DNA from: Deltaproteobacteria bacterium CSP1-8
Lineage (GTDB): Bacteria; Desulfobacterota; Deferrimicrobia; Deferrimicrobiales; Deferrimicrobiaceae
Reading direction: 5' to 3'
DNA: 64,000 nucleotides
Assembly: GCA_001443455.1 (NCBI GenBank)
Contig: LDXO01000002.1
Location: 89,865 to 153,864 of the forward strand
Shown: one piece after another, positions 17,770 to 27,317 of the stretch
Layout: every line of letters begins with the position of its first letter
Numbering within the stretch: the first letter of the stretch is position 1
Position numbers and translations under genes: made by a program
Notes under the pieces: generated by a model
Databases searched by the model: none
The model's input: the letters and a program-made list of their open reading frames with translations, nothing else
Told to the model about the DNA's origin: nothing

Positions 17770-19066
17770 CCGGGTCGACCCCCTTGAGGAGGGAGTGCGT
17801 GATGCGTCCCCGGCAGAGGACGGCGACCGCCCTGCCTCGCATCTTCCATCCGAAGAAGGGGCTGTTCCTCGATTTGGACCGGACGTCCGATTCCCGGAAC
17901 TCCCACTCCGCCTCCGGGTCCACGATCGTGACGTCGGCGTCGGCTCCCGCCCGGAGGGATCCCTTCTCCTTGAGTCCGAGGATCCGCGCGGGGCCCGCGC
18001 TGAGGAGATCCACGAATCGCGCCGGGGAGACTTTCCCTCCCGCGAGGAGCGCCATCGACAGGGGAAGCGCCGTCTCGAGCCCGATGATTCCGCTGGACGC
18101 CGCGACGAATTCGCACCGCTTCGTGTACTCGTCGTGCGGCGCATGATCGCTTGCGATGGCGTCGATCGTCCCGTCCCCGATTCCCTCGAGGATCGCCATC
18201 CTGTCCTCTTCCCCCCGGAGAGGGGGGTTCATCTTCGCGTTCGTGTTGTACCCCTCGATCGCGGCATCGGTGAGGGTGAAGTAGTGCGGCGCGGTTTCCC
18301 CCGTTACCCGAAGCCCCGCCCGTTTCGCCATCCGGAGGAGGTCGACTCCCATCTTCGTGCTGATGTGCTGGATATGAATCCGCCCTTCCGTTTGCCGTGC
18401 GAGGAGGATGTCCCGGGCGATGGCGATCTCCTCGGCGGCGGCGGGAACGCCCGGGATCCCGAGCCGGTGGGCGGTCCACCCCTCGTTCGCGGCTCCCCCC
18501 TCGGAAAGTTCGTGATCTTCCGCGTGTTCCAGGATCAGAAAATCGAACGCCCTTGCGTATTCGAGCGCCCGCCTCAGGACCAGCGAACTCCGGACGGGCA
18601 TCCCGTCGTCAGAGAATGCGATTGCGCCCGCTTCATGGAGTTCCGCGAAGTCGGTCATCTCCTTGCCTTCCATCCCGCGGGTGACCGCGGCCACGGGGAA
18701 GACGTTCGCCGTCCCTTGCGAGGCCGCCTTCTCCCGGATGTAGCGGGTCACCTCGGGGTGGTCGTTCACCGGGCTGGTGTTCGCCATGCAGACGAGGGAG
18801 GAGAATCCTCCGGCGGCGGCGGCGGCCGTTCCCGACCGGATGTCCTCTTTCCACTCGTATCCGGGGTCGCGGAGGTGGACGTGCATGTCGATCAGGCCCG
18901 GAAGCACCCATTTCCCGCCCGCCTCGATCACCCTTCCGTCGAATTTCCGCGGCGCATCCCCTCCGGGCAGAAAATCCTTCACCTTCCCGTCCGCGATGAC
19001 GATGCTCCCCGTCTCGTCCCTTCCCGATTCGGGATCGATCACACGCCCGCCTTTAATGAGAAGCAC
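17762..19066 (-). CDS. pyrC: Dihydroorotase
   Basis: 434 residues of the class I dihydroorotase type, which closes carbamoyl-aspartate to dihydroorotate. Metal ligands are visible in [15 protein letters not shown] (HxH) near residue 60, in IQHISTKMG and in [12 protein letters not shown]. Substrate-site segments include [11 protein letters not shown] and [12 protein letters not shown]. The GTG start overlaps the pyrB end by 14 bases and its stop overlaps the carA start, so the genes are translated together. The metal ligands are present, so it should be an active enzyme and not an inactive PyrC paralogue. Confidence 0.95.
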   Translation of the reverse strand: MLLIKGGRVIDPESGRDETGSIVIADGKVKDFLPGGDAPRKFDGRVIEAGGKWVLPGLIDMHVHLRDPGYEWKEDIRSGTAAAAAGGFSSLVCMANTSPVNDHPEVTRYIREKAASQGTANVFPVAAVTRGMEGKEMTDFAELHEAGAIAFSDDGMPVRSSLVLRRALEYARAFDFLILEHAEDHELSEGGAANEGWTAHRLGIPGVPAAAEEIAIARDILLARQTEGRIHIQHISTKMGVDLLRMAKRAGLRVTGETAPHYFTLTDAAIEGYNTNAKMNPPLRGEEDRMAILEGIGDGTIDAIASDHAPHDEYTKRCEFVAASSGIIGLETALPLSMALLAGGKVSPARFVDLLSAGPARILGLKEKGSLRAGADADVTIVDPEAEWEFRESDVRSKSRNSPFFGWKMRGRAVAVLCRGRITHSLLKGVDPDA

Positions 19067-19985
19067 CGTATCCTCCCGCGAGAAGGTACAGGAGCGCCAT
19101 GCGGATGGCGACGCCCGTCTCGACCTGGTTCAATATGATCGACTGCGAGCTGTCGGCAAGTTCGTCGGACAGCTCCACTCCCCGGTTGATCGGACCCGGG
19201 TGCATGATCACGGCGTCTTTCTTGGCCAGGGAAAATACCTCCGTGTTCAAGCCGTACTTTCGGGAATATTCCCTGAGTGATGGAAAATAAGCGGTTTTCT
19301 GCCTCTCGAGTTGAATCCTGAGCATCATCACCACGTCGGCGTCCCGTACGGCCTCCCGGATGTCGTTCGTCACGGTGACCCCCCCCCGCGACATTTCCTT
19401 CGGTACGAGGGTGGACGGCCCGCAAAGATAGAGGTTCGCCCCCATCCGGCCAAGGGAGTGGAGGTTGGATCGAACAACTCTGCTGTGAAGTATATCTCCT
19501 ATAATCGATATCTTAAGGCCTTTAACCTTTTTTTTTACTTTCAGTATGGCGTACAGGTCCAGAAGACCCTGCGTAGGGTGTTCGTTCGATCCGTCCCCTG
19601 CGTTGATGACCGAACACGAAACGTGGCGCGACAGGAAGTGTGCGGCACCGGACGCCGGATGTCGTAGGACGATGATGCTCGGCTTCATCGCGTCGATGTT
19701 CTTTGCCGTGTCCAGAAGGGTCTCCCCCTTCGAAACGCTCGAGGCCGCGGAGCTGAAGTTCACCACGTCCGCCGAAAGACGTTTCCCCGCGATCTCGAAC
19801 GAGGTTCGCGTGCGTGTGCTTGACTCGAAGAACAGGTTGATGACCGTCTTCCCCCGGAGTGCCGGCACTTTCTTGATGTCCCGCGTCAGCACCTCTTCCA
19901 TCGACCGGGCGGTGTCGACGACGAACTCCATCTCCTCCGTGCTGAAATCCGCCAGCCCGAGCACGTGCTTCCGCCTCCACTCCAT
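19053..19985 (-). CDS. pyrB: Aspartate carbamoyltransferase catalytic subunit
   Basis: 310 residues, normal length. Carbamoyl-phosphate binding is shown by FFESSTRTRTSFEIAGKRL near residue 50 and VLRHPASGAAHF; the aspartate side by VMMLRIQLERQ and MHPGPINRGVEL. NAGDGSNEHPTQGLLDLY is also typical. I chose ATG at 19985 (MEWRRKHVLGLADFS), placed five bases after the pyrR stop, whose purine-rich end serves as ribosome site. No pyrI regulatory-subunit gene is nearby, so it is probably a trimeric enzyme without that subunit. Confidence 0.96.
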   Translation of the reverse strand: MEWRRKHVLGLADFSTEEMEFVVDTARSMEEVLTRDIKKVPALRGKTVINLFFESSTRTRTSFEIAGKRLSADVVNFSSAASSVSKGETLLDTAKNIDAMKPSIIVLRHPASGAAHFLSRHVSCSVINAGDGSNEHPTQGLLDLYAILKVKKKVKGLKISIIGDILHSRVVRSNLHSLGRMGANLYLCGPSTLVPKEMSRGGVTVTNDIREAVRDADVVMMLRIQLERQKTAYFPSLREYSRKYGLNTEVFSLAKKDAVIMHPGPINRGVELSDELADSSQSIILNQVETGVAIRMALLYLLAGGYGASH

Positions 19986-19990
19986 GGGAT

Positions 19991-20551
19991 TCACTCCCCC
20001 TTCCCGGGGGTGCTCTCCTTCAGCACCACCTTCCATTCCTCCGGTTCCCCCTCGACGATGACCCCGATGGTTTCGTTTCGGGCGGTGGGAACGTTCCGCC
20101 CGACGTAGTCGGCCCGGATGGGAAGTTCGCGATGCCCCCGGTCGATCAGGACGGCGAGCTGGATGTTCTTCGGGCGACCGAAATCGATCAGCGCATCCAT
20201 CGCCGCGCGGATGGTCCTCCCCGTGAAGAGGACATCGTCCACCAGGACGACCTTCTTGTCGTCAATGGAAAAGGGGATCTCCGTCCTCTTCAGCCGGGGC
20301 TGATACCCCGCCCGCGACAGGTCGTCCCGATACAGGGTGATGTCCACGTATCCGGCCGGCACCTCCACCCCCTCGATCGACCGGATTTTTTTCTGGATCG
20401 CCCGGGACAGCGGGACTCCCCCGGAGCAGATCCCGACGAGCGCGATCTCCTCTGCCCCCCTGTTCTTCTCGAGGATCTCGTGGGTGATGCGGGAGACCAC
20501 CCGGTCCACTCCCTTGGCGTCCAAAATCACTTTCTTTCCGCTTTTCTTCAT
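19991..20551 (-). CDS. pyrR: Bifunctional pyr operon RNA-binding regulator / uracil phosphoribosyltransferase
   Basis: 186 residues of the PyrR family. The PRPP-binding loop is VVLVDDVLFTGRTIRAA near residue 100. LVGICSGGVPLSRAI and YVDITLYRDDLS are typical, as is LIDRGHRELPIRADYVGRN. In known cases PyrR with UMP bound grips an RNA hairpin in the pyr leader and promotes termination; some also have uracil phosphoribosyltransferase activity. Here a leader with a matching hairpin and terminator lies directly upstream, which supports the regulatory role strongly. It is the first gene of the pyrimidine operon. Confidence 0.95.
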   Translation of the reverse strand: MKKSGKKVILDAKGVDRVVSRITHEILEKNRGAEEIALVGICSGGVPLSRAIQKKIRSIEGVEVPAGYVDITLYRDDLSRAGYQPRLKRTEIPFSIDDKKVVLVDDVLFTGRTIRAAMDALIDFGRPKNIQLAVLIDRGHRELPIRADYVGRNVPTARNETIGVIVEGEPEEWKVVLKESTPGKGE

Positions 20552-20593
20552 GTCTCATGACCTCTTCGGTTGGGCCGGCTGTTTACGGCGGGC

Positions 20594-20625
20594 AAAAAAA
20601 AAACCCCCCCGAATGCAAGGGGAGG
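20594..20625 (-). terminator. Attenuator terminator in the pyr leader
   Basis: On the minus strand CCTCCCC (20619-20625) pairs with GGGGGGG (20604-20610) over an eight-base loop, with one G-U pair, and is followed by ten T residues (20594-20603). It lies 43 bases before pyrR and about 70 bases after the predicted start of the same transcript, so it can act as an attenuator as well as closing lepB read-through. Confidence 0.8.
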
Positions 20626-20662
20626 CGGCGTCGATCGATGATGCCAAAATTTCCCATCCTTT

Positions 20663-20682
20663 GCTAACCTCACGGGATTAGC
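20663..20682 (-). promoter_or_regulatory. PyrR-binding RNA hairpin (anti-antiterminator)
   Basis: The minus-strand RNA forms GCUAA-U-CC / GG-UUAGC with a one-base bulge and a short loop. Positions 20666-20679 fit the published PyrR-binding consensus ARUCCNGNGAGGYU at every position. The 3' end of this hairpin overlaps GCAAAGG (20658-20664), which can instead pair with CCUUGC (20615-20620) in the terminator stem. That gives the anti-antiterminator, antiterminator and terminator order known from Bacillus pyr leaders. Confidence 0.82.
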
Positions 20683-20699
20683 TTAAAAGGTTTGGAACG

Positions 20700-20729
20700 A
20701 TCATACCCCCCCCCGCACCGGTTCGTCAA
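20700..20729 (-). promoter_or_regulatory. Promoter of the pyrimidine operon
   Basis: Minus-strand TTGACG (20724-20729) and TATGAT (20700-20705) are 18 bases apart, across a C/G homopolymer spacer. The predicted start is near 20693, about ten bases before the PyrR-binding hairpin, giving a leader of about 140 bases to pyrR. Confidence 0.7.
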
Positions 20730-20746
20730 CAGGAATGGGGGCCACC

Positions 20747-21487
20747 CTATCGCAATACATCCCCGATGCGGCTCCACCGCACGAGATCCGGATAGCGCCA
20801 GACCTCGTACCAGTGCACGTTCGCGCCCCAGTCCACGGAAAAGTAGATGAACAGGGCTTTCCCGATGATCGCATCCTCGTCGACGAAACCCCAGAAGCGG
20901 GAATCGTAGGACCGATCGCGGTTGTCCCCCATAACGAAATATTTCCCTTCCGGGACTTTCACCGGGGGCATGTTGTCGCGGCCCCGTACGAATCCGTCGA
21001 CCACGTTCCCGTCGGCGAACCGGGTGTATGGCTCGCGGATCGGCTCCCCGTTGAGGATCACCGCCTTGTCCCGGATCACCACCGTGTCCCCCGGGACGGC
21101 GATGACGCGCTTGATGAAATCCTTGCTGGTGTCCTCGGGGAACACGAACACGATGATGTCACCGGGTTCGGGGGTGGTGAAGCCAAGGAGCCTGCCTTTC
21201 GTGTAGGGGATGTGATACCCGTAGACGAACTTGTTGACGAAAATATGGTCGCCGACCAGAAGGGTGTTCTCCATCGATCCCGAAGGGATCTTGAACGCCT
21301 GGACGGCGAAGGTCCGCACCAGGAGGGCGATCAGCAGCGCAACGGCGAATGCCTCGACATACTCGCGAAGCTTCCCTTTTCGGCGGATCTCTTTTCCCGC
21401 GTGCCCGGCGTGGTTTCCCTCGCTCTCCGGGGAGACGGCCGATGGTCCGTTCGGGGCGGCGCCTCTGGGGTCTTTCCTTCTCGTCAT
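20747..21487 (-). CDS. lepB: Signal peptidase I
   Basis: 246 residues. A polar N-terminus leads into one membrane helix ([20 protein letters not shown], about residues 46-65). The catalytic serine follows in [11 protein letters not shown] near residue 71 and the lysine base is in [12 protein letters not shown]. The late box [20 protein letters not shown] is intact. It cleaves signal peptides at the outer face of the inner membrane. The ATG overlaps the lepA stop (ATGA). A longer in-frame extension upstream is antisense noise. Confidence 0.95.
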   Translation of the reverse strand: MTRRKDPRGAAPNGPSAVSPESEGNHAGHAGKEIRRKGKLREYVEAFAVALLIALLVRTFAVQAFKIPSGSMENTLLVGDHIFVNKFVYGYHIPYTKGRLLGFTTPEPGDIIVFVFPEDTSKDFIKRVIAVPGDTVVIRDKAVILNGEPIREPYTRFADGNVVDGFVRGRDNMPPVKVPEGKYFVMGDNRDRSYDSRFWGFVDEDAIIGKALFIYFSVDWGANVHWYEVWRYPDLVRWSRIGDVLR

Positions 21488-23283
21488 TCCTTGACCTTCA
21501 GGATGGAGAGGAAGGCCTCCTGGGGGATCTCCACGGTACCTACCTGCTTCATCCTCTTTTTCCCCTCCTTCTGTTTCTCCAGCAGCTTTCTCTTCCTGGT
21601 GATATCCCCCCCGTAGCATTTCGCGATGACGTTCTTGCTGATCGCCCTCACCGTTTCCCGGGCGATCACCTTCGAGCCGATGGCGGCCTGGATCACGACC
21701 TCGAATAGCTGCCGGGGGATGAGTTTCCGGAGACGCTCCGCGACATCCCGTCCCTTGTAATACGCCTGGTCGCGGTGGACGATGAGCGAGAGGGCGTCCA
21801 CCTTCTCCCCGTTGATCAGGATATCCAGCTTCGCCAGGTCGGACCGGCGGAACTCCAGCAGCTCGTAATCCATGGAAGCGTACCCGCGCGAGGCGGTTTT
21901 CAGCTTGTCGTAGAAGTCGAGGACGATCTCGTTCAACGGCAGCTCGTACTCGAGGATGACCCGGTTCGACGAGAGGAACTTCATCTGCCGCTGCACCCCC
22001 CGCCGCTCCTCGCACAGCTTGATGACCGCGCCCAGGTGCTCCGACGGCAGGTGGATGGTGGCGAGGATCACGGGTTCCTCGATGTGGTCGAGGTCGAGGG
22101 GCTCGGGCAGTCTCGCCGGGCTGTCCACTTCCACCACCCTGCTGTCCCGGCAGATGGCCCGGTACCCGACGGTCGGGGCGGTCGTGATGAGGTCCATCCC
22201 GTACTCCCGCTCCAGTCGTTCCTGGATGATCTCCATGTGAAGAAGTCCGAGAAACCCGCAACGGAAACCGAACCCGAGAGCCACGGAAGTTTCCGGCTCG
22301 GCGGTGAACGAGGAGTCGTTCAACCGCAGCTTTTCGATCGCGATGCGCAGCTGGCCGTAATGGTCGGAGACGACGGGATAGAGCCCCGCGAACACCATCG
22401 GCCGGACCACCTGGAAGCCGGGCAACGGGACCGCCGCGGGACGTTTCGCGTCGGTGATCGTGTCCCCGACCTTCGTTTCCATGACGTCCTTGATGTTGGC
22501 GATCACGAACCCGACCTCGCCCGGTCCCAGGGATTCCACCTCTTTCGGATGCGGGGAAAAGACGCCGACCTTCTGGATGTCGAAGGTCCTCCCCGTAGAC
22601 ATCAGGGCGATCTTCTGGCCGGTCGAGAGCCTGCCATCGAACATCCTGGCCAGGATGACCACCCCCTGGTAGTTGTCGAACCAGGAATCGATGATCAGAC
22701 CCTTCGCGGGAGCCCTCTCGTCCCCGGAGGGGGGTGGAACGAGCCGCACGACGGCCTCGAGGATTTCCTCGACGCCGGTCCCTTTCTTGGCGCTGACCGC
22801 GATCATTCCCGCAGTGTCGAGCCCGATCACGTCCTCGATCTCCTGCCGGACCCGTTCGGGTTCCGCGTTGGGCAGGTCGATCTTGTTCAGAACCGGAATG
22901 ATTTCCAGATTCTGGTTCATCGCCATGTAGACGTTTGCGAGGGTCTGGGCCTCGACGCCCTGGGATGCGTCGACGACCAGGATCGCCCCCTCGCAGGCGC
23001 ACAGGCTCCGCGAGACCTCGTACGAGAAGTCGACATGCCCCGGGGTATCGATCAGGTTGAACACATACTCCCTGCCGTCCTTCCCCCGGTAGTTCATCCG
23101 GACGGTCTGGGCCTTGATGGTGATACCCCTCTCCCGCTCGATGTCCATCTTGTCGAGAAACTGATCCATTTTCTCCCGGCCCGTGAGCGTACCCGTGATT
23201 TCCATCAACCTGTCTGCGAGGGTGGATTTCCCGTGGTCGATATGGGCGATGATGGAAAAGTTGCGGATGTGTTCTGCGCGCAT
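21484..23283 (-). CDS. lepA: Elongation factor 4 (LepA)
   Basis: 599 residues, a translational GTPase that back-translocates or rescues stalled ribosomes. GTPase motifs are [41 protein letters not shown] and LNKIDLPNA. The C-terminal LepA-specific region includes [19 protein letters not shown] and [20 protein letters not shown] chose ATG at 23283 ([10 protein letters not shown]) because it matches the family start; a GTG nine bases upstream is possible and neither has an ideal ribosome site. The preceding epimerase ends three bases upstream of it. Confidence 0.96.
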   Translation of the reverse strand: MRAEHIRNFSIIAHIDHGKSTLADRLMEITGTLTGREKMDQFLDKMDIERERGITIKAQTVRMNYRGKDGREYVFNLIDTPGHVDFSYEVSRSLCACEGAILVVDASQGVEAQTLANVYMAMNQNLEIIPVLNKIDLPNAEPERVRQEIEDVIGLDTAGMIAVSAKKGTGVEEILEAVVRLVPPPSGDERAPAKGLIIDSWFDNYQGVVILARMFDGRLSTGQKIALMSTGRTFDIQKVGVFSPHPKEVESLGPGEVGFVIANIKDVMETKVGDTITDAKRPAAVPLPGFQVVRPMVFAGLYPVVSDHYGQLRIAIEKLRLNDSSFTAEPETSVALGFGFRCGFLGLLHMEIIQERLEREYGMDLITTAPTVGYRAICRDSRVVEVDSPARLPEPLDLDHIEEPVILATIHLPSEHLGAVIKLCEERRGVQRQMKFLSSNRVILEYELPLNEIVLDFYDKLKTASRGYASMDYELLEFRRSDLAKLDILINGEKVDALSLIVHRDQAYYKGRDVAERLRKLIPRQLFEVVIQAAIGSKVIARETVRAISKNVIAKCYGGDITRKRKLLEKQKEGKKRMKQVGTVEIPQEAFLSILKVKE

Positions 23284-23285
23284 CC

Positions 23286-24224
23286 CTACCACGTGCCGGA
23301 AGTTCGGATTTTTTCGCGGAAGAAAGATAGCGTCCGGGCGAGTCCTTCCTCCAGTGAAACTCTAGGATACCACTCGAGCTCCTCCAACGCCAGACGGTTT
23401 TCCAGGCAGGACCGTTGCTGCTCCCCCGGCAGGGAGGGCCCGTGGATCTCCTCCTGGGCACTTCCCGCGAGATCGCGGATCGTCCGGAACATCGTGTTCA
23501 CGCTCGTCTCGATCCCGGTGCCGATGTTGAGGGAACGTCCTCCCCCCCGTTCGAGCGCCGTGATGTTCGCCCGGACCACGTCTTCCACATACACGTAATC
23601 CCGGGTCTGCTCCCCGTCGCCGTTCACGATCGCCGTCTGGCCGCGCAAGAGCCTCTCGCAGAAGATCGCGACGACACCTGCCTCTCCGTGCGGATCCTGC
23701 CTTGGTCCGTACACGTTCGAGTACCGAAGCGCCGTGTAGTCGAGACCGTACTGCGCCCGGTAAAAATACAGGTAGAGCTCGACGGCAATTTTCGCCGCCC
23801 CGTAAGGGCTCACGGGCCTCGTGGGATGAGTCTCATCGGCGGGGGAGACCTCCTGCTCGCCGTACCCGGCCCCCCCGGACGACGCGAAGAGGAACTTCCG
23901 AACGCCGTTCCGCCTGCACGCCTCCAGGAGCCGGATCGTCCCGAGGATGTTCACTTCCGCGTCGAACTTCGGGTCCGCGACGGAAGCCCGCACGTTGATT
24001 TGGGCCGCGTGATGGTTGACGACCTCGGGGCGGAAGGTCCGGATCGCTTCCGCTGCCGTGTCCGAGCCGATGTCGCAGAGGACGAACCGGGCCGCCGCAG
24101 GGACGTTCTCCTTCTTGCCCGACGAAAGGTTGTCGATGACGAACACCTCATGTCCGGCGGAGGCATAAGCGTCCGCGATGTTCGATCCGATGAAACCGGC
24201 ACCTCCGGTCAGCAGGATTTTCAT
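23286..24224 (-). CDS. NAD-dependent nucleotide-sugar epimerase/dehydratase
   Basis: 312 residues of the extended short-chain dehydrogenase family, similar to UDP-glucose/GlcNAc 4-epimerases. The NAD-binding motif is [14 protein letters not shown] at the N-terminus. The catalytic tyrosine and lysine are in [14 protein letters not shown] near residue 145. [18 protein letters not shown] is typical of the substrate region. It probably provides a sugar for lipopolysaccharide or capsule. It overlaps rfbD as ATGA and is grouped with lptD, which fits outer-membrane biogenesis. The exact sugar cannot be assigned. Confidence 0.85.
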   Translation of the reverse strand: MKILLTGGAGFIGSNIADAYASAGHEVFVIDNLSSGKKENVPAAARFVLCDIGSDTAAEAIRTFRPEVVNHHAAQINVRASVADPKFDAEVNILGTIRLLEACRRNGVRKFLFASSGGAGYGEQEVSPADETHPTRPVSPYGAAKIAVELYLYFYRAQYGLDYTALRYSNVYGPRQDPHGEAGVVAIFCERLLRGQTAIVNGDGEQTRDYVYVEDVVRANITALERGGGRSLNIGTGIETSVNTMFRTIRDLAGSAQEEIHGPSLPGEQQRSCLENRLALEELEWYPRVSLEEGLARTLSFFREKIRTSGTW

Positions 24225-25120
24225 GAGTCCCTCTCTCCTCGTGATCCGGTCCGCAGGAAATCGAGAACGGCCTCCTCCCAGCGTCTCGGGGCGACTCCCG
24301 TTGCTTCCCGGTATTTTTTCTTGCTGAGCACGGCATAGAGGGGGCGCGGTGCGGGATACTCATCCCGGGAAAGGTCCGATGTGGACAGGGCCGACAGGCG
24401 CGCCTCCTTGTTCCCGGTGTGGGCGAGAAGGAAGGCCGCGTATACGAAGAATGTGGTTTCCCCCTCGTTGGAGAAATGAAATATGCCCCGCGACCCGGCA
24501 TCCAGCAACCGCTTCACCGCGTCGGCGAGATCCAGGGAATAGGTCGGCGATCCCTTCTGGTCGGAGACGACCCGAAGTTCCTCCCCCCTCCCGGCGCGGT
24601 CGAGGATGGAGGAAACGAAATTTCGTCCGTGGGCCCCGAACAGCCATTGCGTGCGCAGGAGAAGAAAATCCGGGGCGATCTCCCGTACCGCCTCCTCGGC
24701 GGCGAGCTTGCTCCTTCCGTACGCCGACAGTGGCCCGGTGGGGTCGTTCTCGGAATAGGGGCGCTCCGACGTCCCGTCGAACACGTAGTCCGTCCCGAAC
24801 GTGACGAGCAACGCCCCGTGCTCCCGGCACGCCAAGGCCACGTTTCGGGTCCCCCGGGCGTTGAGCGCGAAGGCGGCCTCCTCCTCCGCTTCCGCCCGGT
24901 CCACGGCCGTGTAGGCCGCGCAGTGGACCACCACGTCGGGGGAAAATTCCCCGATAACCCGCAGACACTCCCTTGCACGGGTCACGTCGCACTCTTCCCG
25001 GTCCGTCCGCAGGATTTCGTATCCCCTGGAAAAAAACCGGGATATCTCCCTCCCGAGCAACCCGTTCGCCCCGGTGATCATCATTCTGCCCGTCCGCGCG
25101 GTTTTGTTCTGGATCGCCAT
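24221..25120 (-). CDS. rfbD: dTDP-4-dehydrorhamnose reductase
   Basis: 299 residues of the RmlD/RfbD type, the last step in making dTDP-L-rhamnose. The cofactor motif is MITGANGLLGREIS near residue 14. VVVHCAAYTAVDRAEAE and TFGTDYVFDGTSERPYSEND are diagnostic. The catalytic pair is in SAYGRSKLAAEE, followed by LRTQWLFGAHGRNFV. RfbA, RfbB and RfbC are not in the window, so it may act with enzymes encoded elsewhere. It lies 25 bases after lptD. Confidence 0.9.
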   Translation of the reverse strand: MAIQNKTARTGRMMITGANGLLGREISRFFSRGYEILRTDREECDVTRARECLRVIGEFSPDVVVHCAAYTAVDRAEAEEEAAFALNARGTRNVALACREHGALLVTFGTDYVFDGTSERPYSENDPTGPLSAYGRSKLAAEEAVREIAPDFLLLRTQWLFGAHGRNFVSSILDRAGRGEELRVVSDQKGSPTYSLDLADAVKRLLDAGSRGIFHFSNEGETTFFVYAAFLLAHTGNKEARLSALSTSDLSRDEYPAPRPLYAVLSKKKYREATGVAPRRWEEAVLDFLRTGSRGERDS

Positions 25121-25145
25121 TTGCGTCCCGTCCCCGTGTCCGGTC

Positions 25146-27317
25146 CTACATCCCGATCGTCCCGATCCCGTTCAGGCTGAACGTGAGCCGGAAACTGGTC
25201 TCGTCGGGCCTTGTCTTCTTGTTCACCACGAACCCCACGCTCCAGCATTCGCTCCGGGGGAAAAACGTGAGCGTGGCCGATCCGTTGCTCATCTCTTGAT
25301 TTTTCAGGGAATAGTCCGCCGACGTCTCCAATCCCAAAAACCGGAACAAGCGAACGTGGAACAGGGAGTGGACGTCCTCCGCCAGGTCTCGCGTGGTCCG
25401 GTACTCCAGGAGCGCCCGCGTCCGTTCGTCCTTTCTCCACTCCCCTCCCACCAAAGCGGTGGTGAACATGCCGTTCCCGGGATCGAAAAGGGCCTCCCCC
25501 GAAAGCCTCCAGTTCAACGCCGGCACGACGCGGAACCGCGCGAAGACGTCCGAGGAACGGGAGTCGTTCCGTACCGTCCGGCTGGCGGCCAGGTCGATCT
25601 GGTCCCGGAGCGTCCGCACGTAGGGCGAAAGGGGATCGACGTACGGTGATCCGGTCCCATTGCGGTCTCCCGCCTCGATGGCCCAGGACAGTTCGAGGAG
25701 CGCGATTTCCGAGGGGCCGCTTTCGTCGACGCGAAGCAGCCGCTGGTAGAGGGAAAAAAGGAATTGCCTTTGCCGGCCGACCCGGGACCACATGTCCGTG
25801 ACGGTGATGTCGCTCTGGTCGACCCGGGGAACAAAACGGAAGGTCGCCACCGGGCTGATGATATGGACGAGGCGGCCTTCCCCCCTTCCCCGGAATTCCC
25901 CCCGGAAATCCAGTTCCAGGGTGGCCCCCCCGTTGGGTATGGCCCGCCCCCCGGTGCGCGTGCCGGTTTCGTCCGACGTGGGAACCGAACCCAAAAGGTC
26001 CAGGGACAGAAAAGGCATGAAGAATACCGACGGGAAAAGGGTGAAGGCCCGGGCGAGATCCGCCGATCCCCTCCCCCTGACCTCCCGGTCCCCGGCACGG
26101 CGGTAAAAATAGGTGGCTTGCCATTCGCCCCCGGCGGTAATCCCCGTCTTTCCCAGGGATCGGGGGAGAATCGTGGCCGTGTATTCGGGAAGCCTTTGCA
26201 CGGTATTGTCGTCGGGAGTCCCCTGGAGATCCGTAACCCAGTCCACGGAGAGGGACTGCGAATCACTCGACCCCTTCCAGGCGGTGAATCCGCGCGACGG
26301 GACGTGCCTCGCTGTCCTCAGGATATCCTCGTCCACCAGATCGACGTAGTACTGATCGTCGGAGGGTATGTCCCAGCGGGCGTTCGCGGACCAGTGCTCC
26401 GAGTACCGGAATCTGTTTTCCCCATAGAACCGGTATCTCGTGTCTTCCGTCACGCGGTCGTTGTACAGGGTCGCCCGGACGCCCCCTTCCGAGGCATTGT
26501 TCAGCACGAAGCGGTACTCCGCCTCCGGCCGGTATCCCCTCTTCGTCATGGTGTCCAGGGTGAACGTTGCGTCGCTCCACCGGTTGATGGCCCAATAATA
26601 CGGCAACTGGATCGAATACCCTTTTGAGTCACTGTGCGAAAATGCCGGAAGCAGAAGTCCGCTTTGCCTCGCGAGCTTGACGGGAAATGCCGCCCATGGA
26701 AACCAAAGGACGGGGATGCCCCGGATTTTGAATGTGACATCCCGGGATATGGCATAGCCGTCGATCGTCACATCCGATCTGCCGATTCCGAATTTCCAGT
26801 CCGGTTCGGGTTCGCACGGGCAGGTCGTAAGCTCCCCCTTCCGGATGAGAAAGGAACGCTTCCCCGTTTTCTCGAACCGCTCGCTCGCAATCTGGTAGTT
26901 GTTCGAGCTGATCCGGATCCTCCCGTTGTACAGCACACCGAGCTCGCTTCGTAGGTTCAGCACGATCCGTTCAAACGAGAACTCGTCCCCATCCTGCTCG
27001 TACAGGACGTGGCCGGCGAACTCCGCCTCCCCCGATTTCGTATCGTAGCGGATCCGGTCCGCCCGGATCGTCTGGGTCCCGAACCCGACTTCCAGGTTCC
27101 CTTCGGCAAGGGCAACCCCGGTTTCCTCATCGTAGGATATCGTGTCCGCGGTAAGGGTCACGGGAGACCCCAGGGACAGCCCTGCGCCGAGTTTCGGTGA
27201 AAACTCGGAGAGGATCCCGGCGCTTTCGGCGTTGGCGGGCTGAACCCCCCAGAGGGAAGCGGCCGATCCCGCCGCACACGCCAGGAACACGGCCGTTGCC
27301 GCCCCCCGGAGGTTCAC
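25146..27317 (-). CDS. lptD: LPS-assembly outer-membrane protein LptD
   Basis: 723 residues. The GTG at 27317 overlaps the folC stop (GTGA) and opens a signal peptide: a charged start, a hydrophobic AATAVFLACAAGSAASLWG and a cut after PANA near residue 30. An OstA/LptA-like periplasmic domain follows (TLTADTISYDEETGVALAEG; YDTKSGEAEFAGHVLYEQDG). After TCPCEPEPDWKFGI the beta-barrel begins, with many alternating strands to the C-terminus. With LptE it inserts lipopolysaccharide in the outer leaflet. The CPC and a late cysteine could form the usual disulfides. A longer frame upstream lies antisense-like inside folC. Confidence 0.9.
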   Translation of the reverse strand: MNLRGAATAVFLACAAGSAASLWGVQPANAESAGILSEFSPKLGAGLSLGSPVTLTADTISYDEETGVALAEGNLEVGFGTQTIRADRIRYDTKSGEAEFAGHVLYEQDGDEFSFERIVLNLRSELGVLYNGRIRISSNNYQIASERFEKTGKRSFLIRKGELTTCPCEPEPDWKFGIGRSDVTIDGYAISRDVTFKIRGIPVLWFPWAAFPVKLARQSGLLLPAFSHSDSKGYSIQLPYYWAINRWSDATFTLDTMTKRGYRPEAEYRFVLNNASEGGVRATLYNDRVTEDTRYRFYGENRFRYSEHWSANARWDIPSDDQYYVDLVDEDILRTARHVPSRGFTAWKGSSDSQSLSVDWVTDLQGTPDDNTVQRLPEYTATILPRSLGKTGITAGGEWQATYFYRRAGDREVRGRGSADLARAFTLFPSVFFMPFLSLDLLGSVPTSDETGTRTGGRAIPNGGATLELDFRGEFRGRGEGRLVHIISPVATFRFVPRVDQSDITVTDMWSRVGRQRQFLFSLYQRLLRVDESGPSEIALLELSWAIEAGDRNGTGSPYVDPLSPYVRTLRDQIDLAASRTVRNDSRSSDVFARFRVVPALNWRLSGEALFDPGNGMFTTALVGGEWRKDERTRALLEYRTTRDLAEDVHSLFHVRLFRFLGLETSADYSLKNQEMSNGSATLTFFPRSECWSVGFVVNKKTRPDETSFRLTFSLNGIGTIGM

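Noticed and set aside
20700-20723. The C10-G tract in the pyr promoter spacer as a phase-variable repeat
   Set aside because: It is the spacer of a sound promoter; a single homopolymer without an affected frame is weak evidence, though its length could be miscalled.
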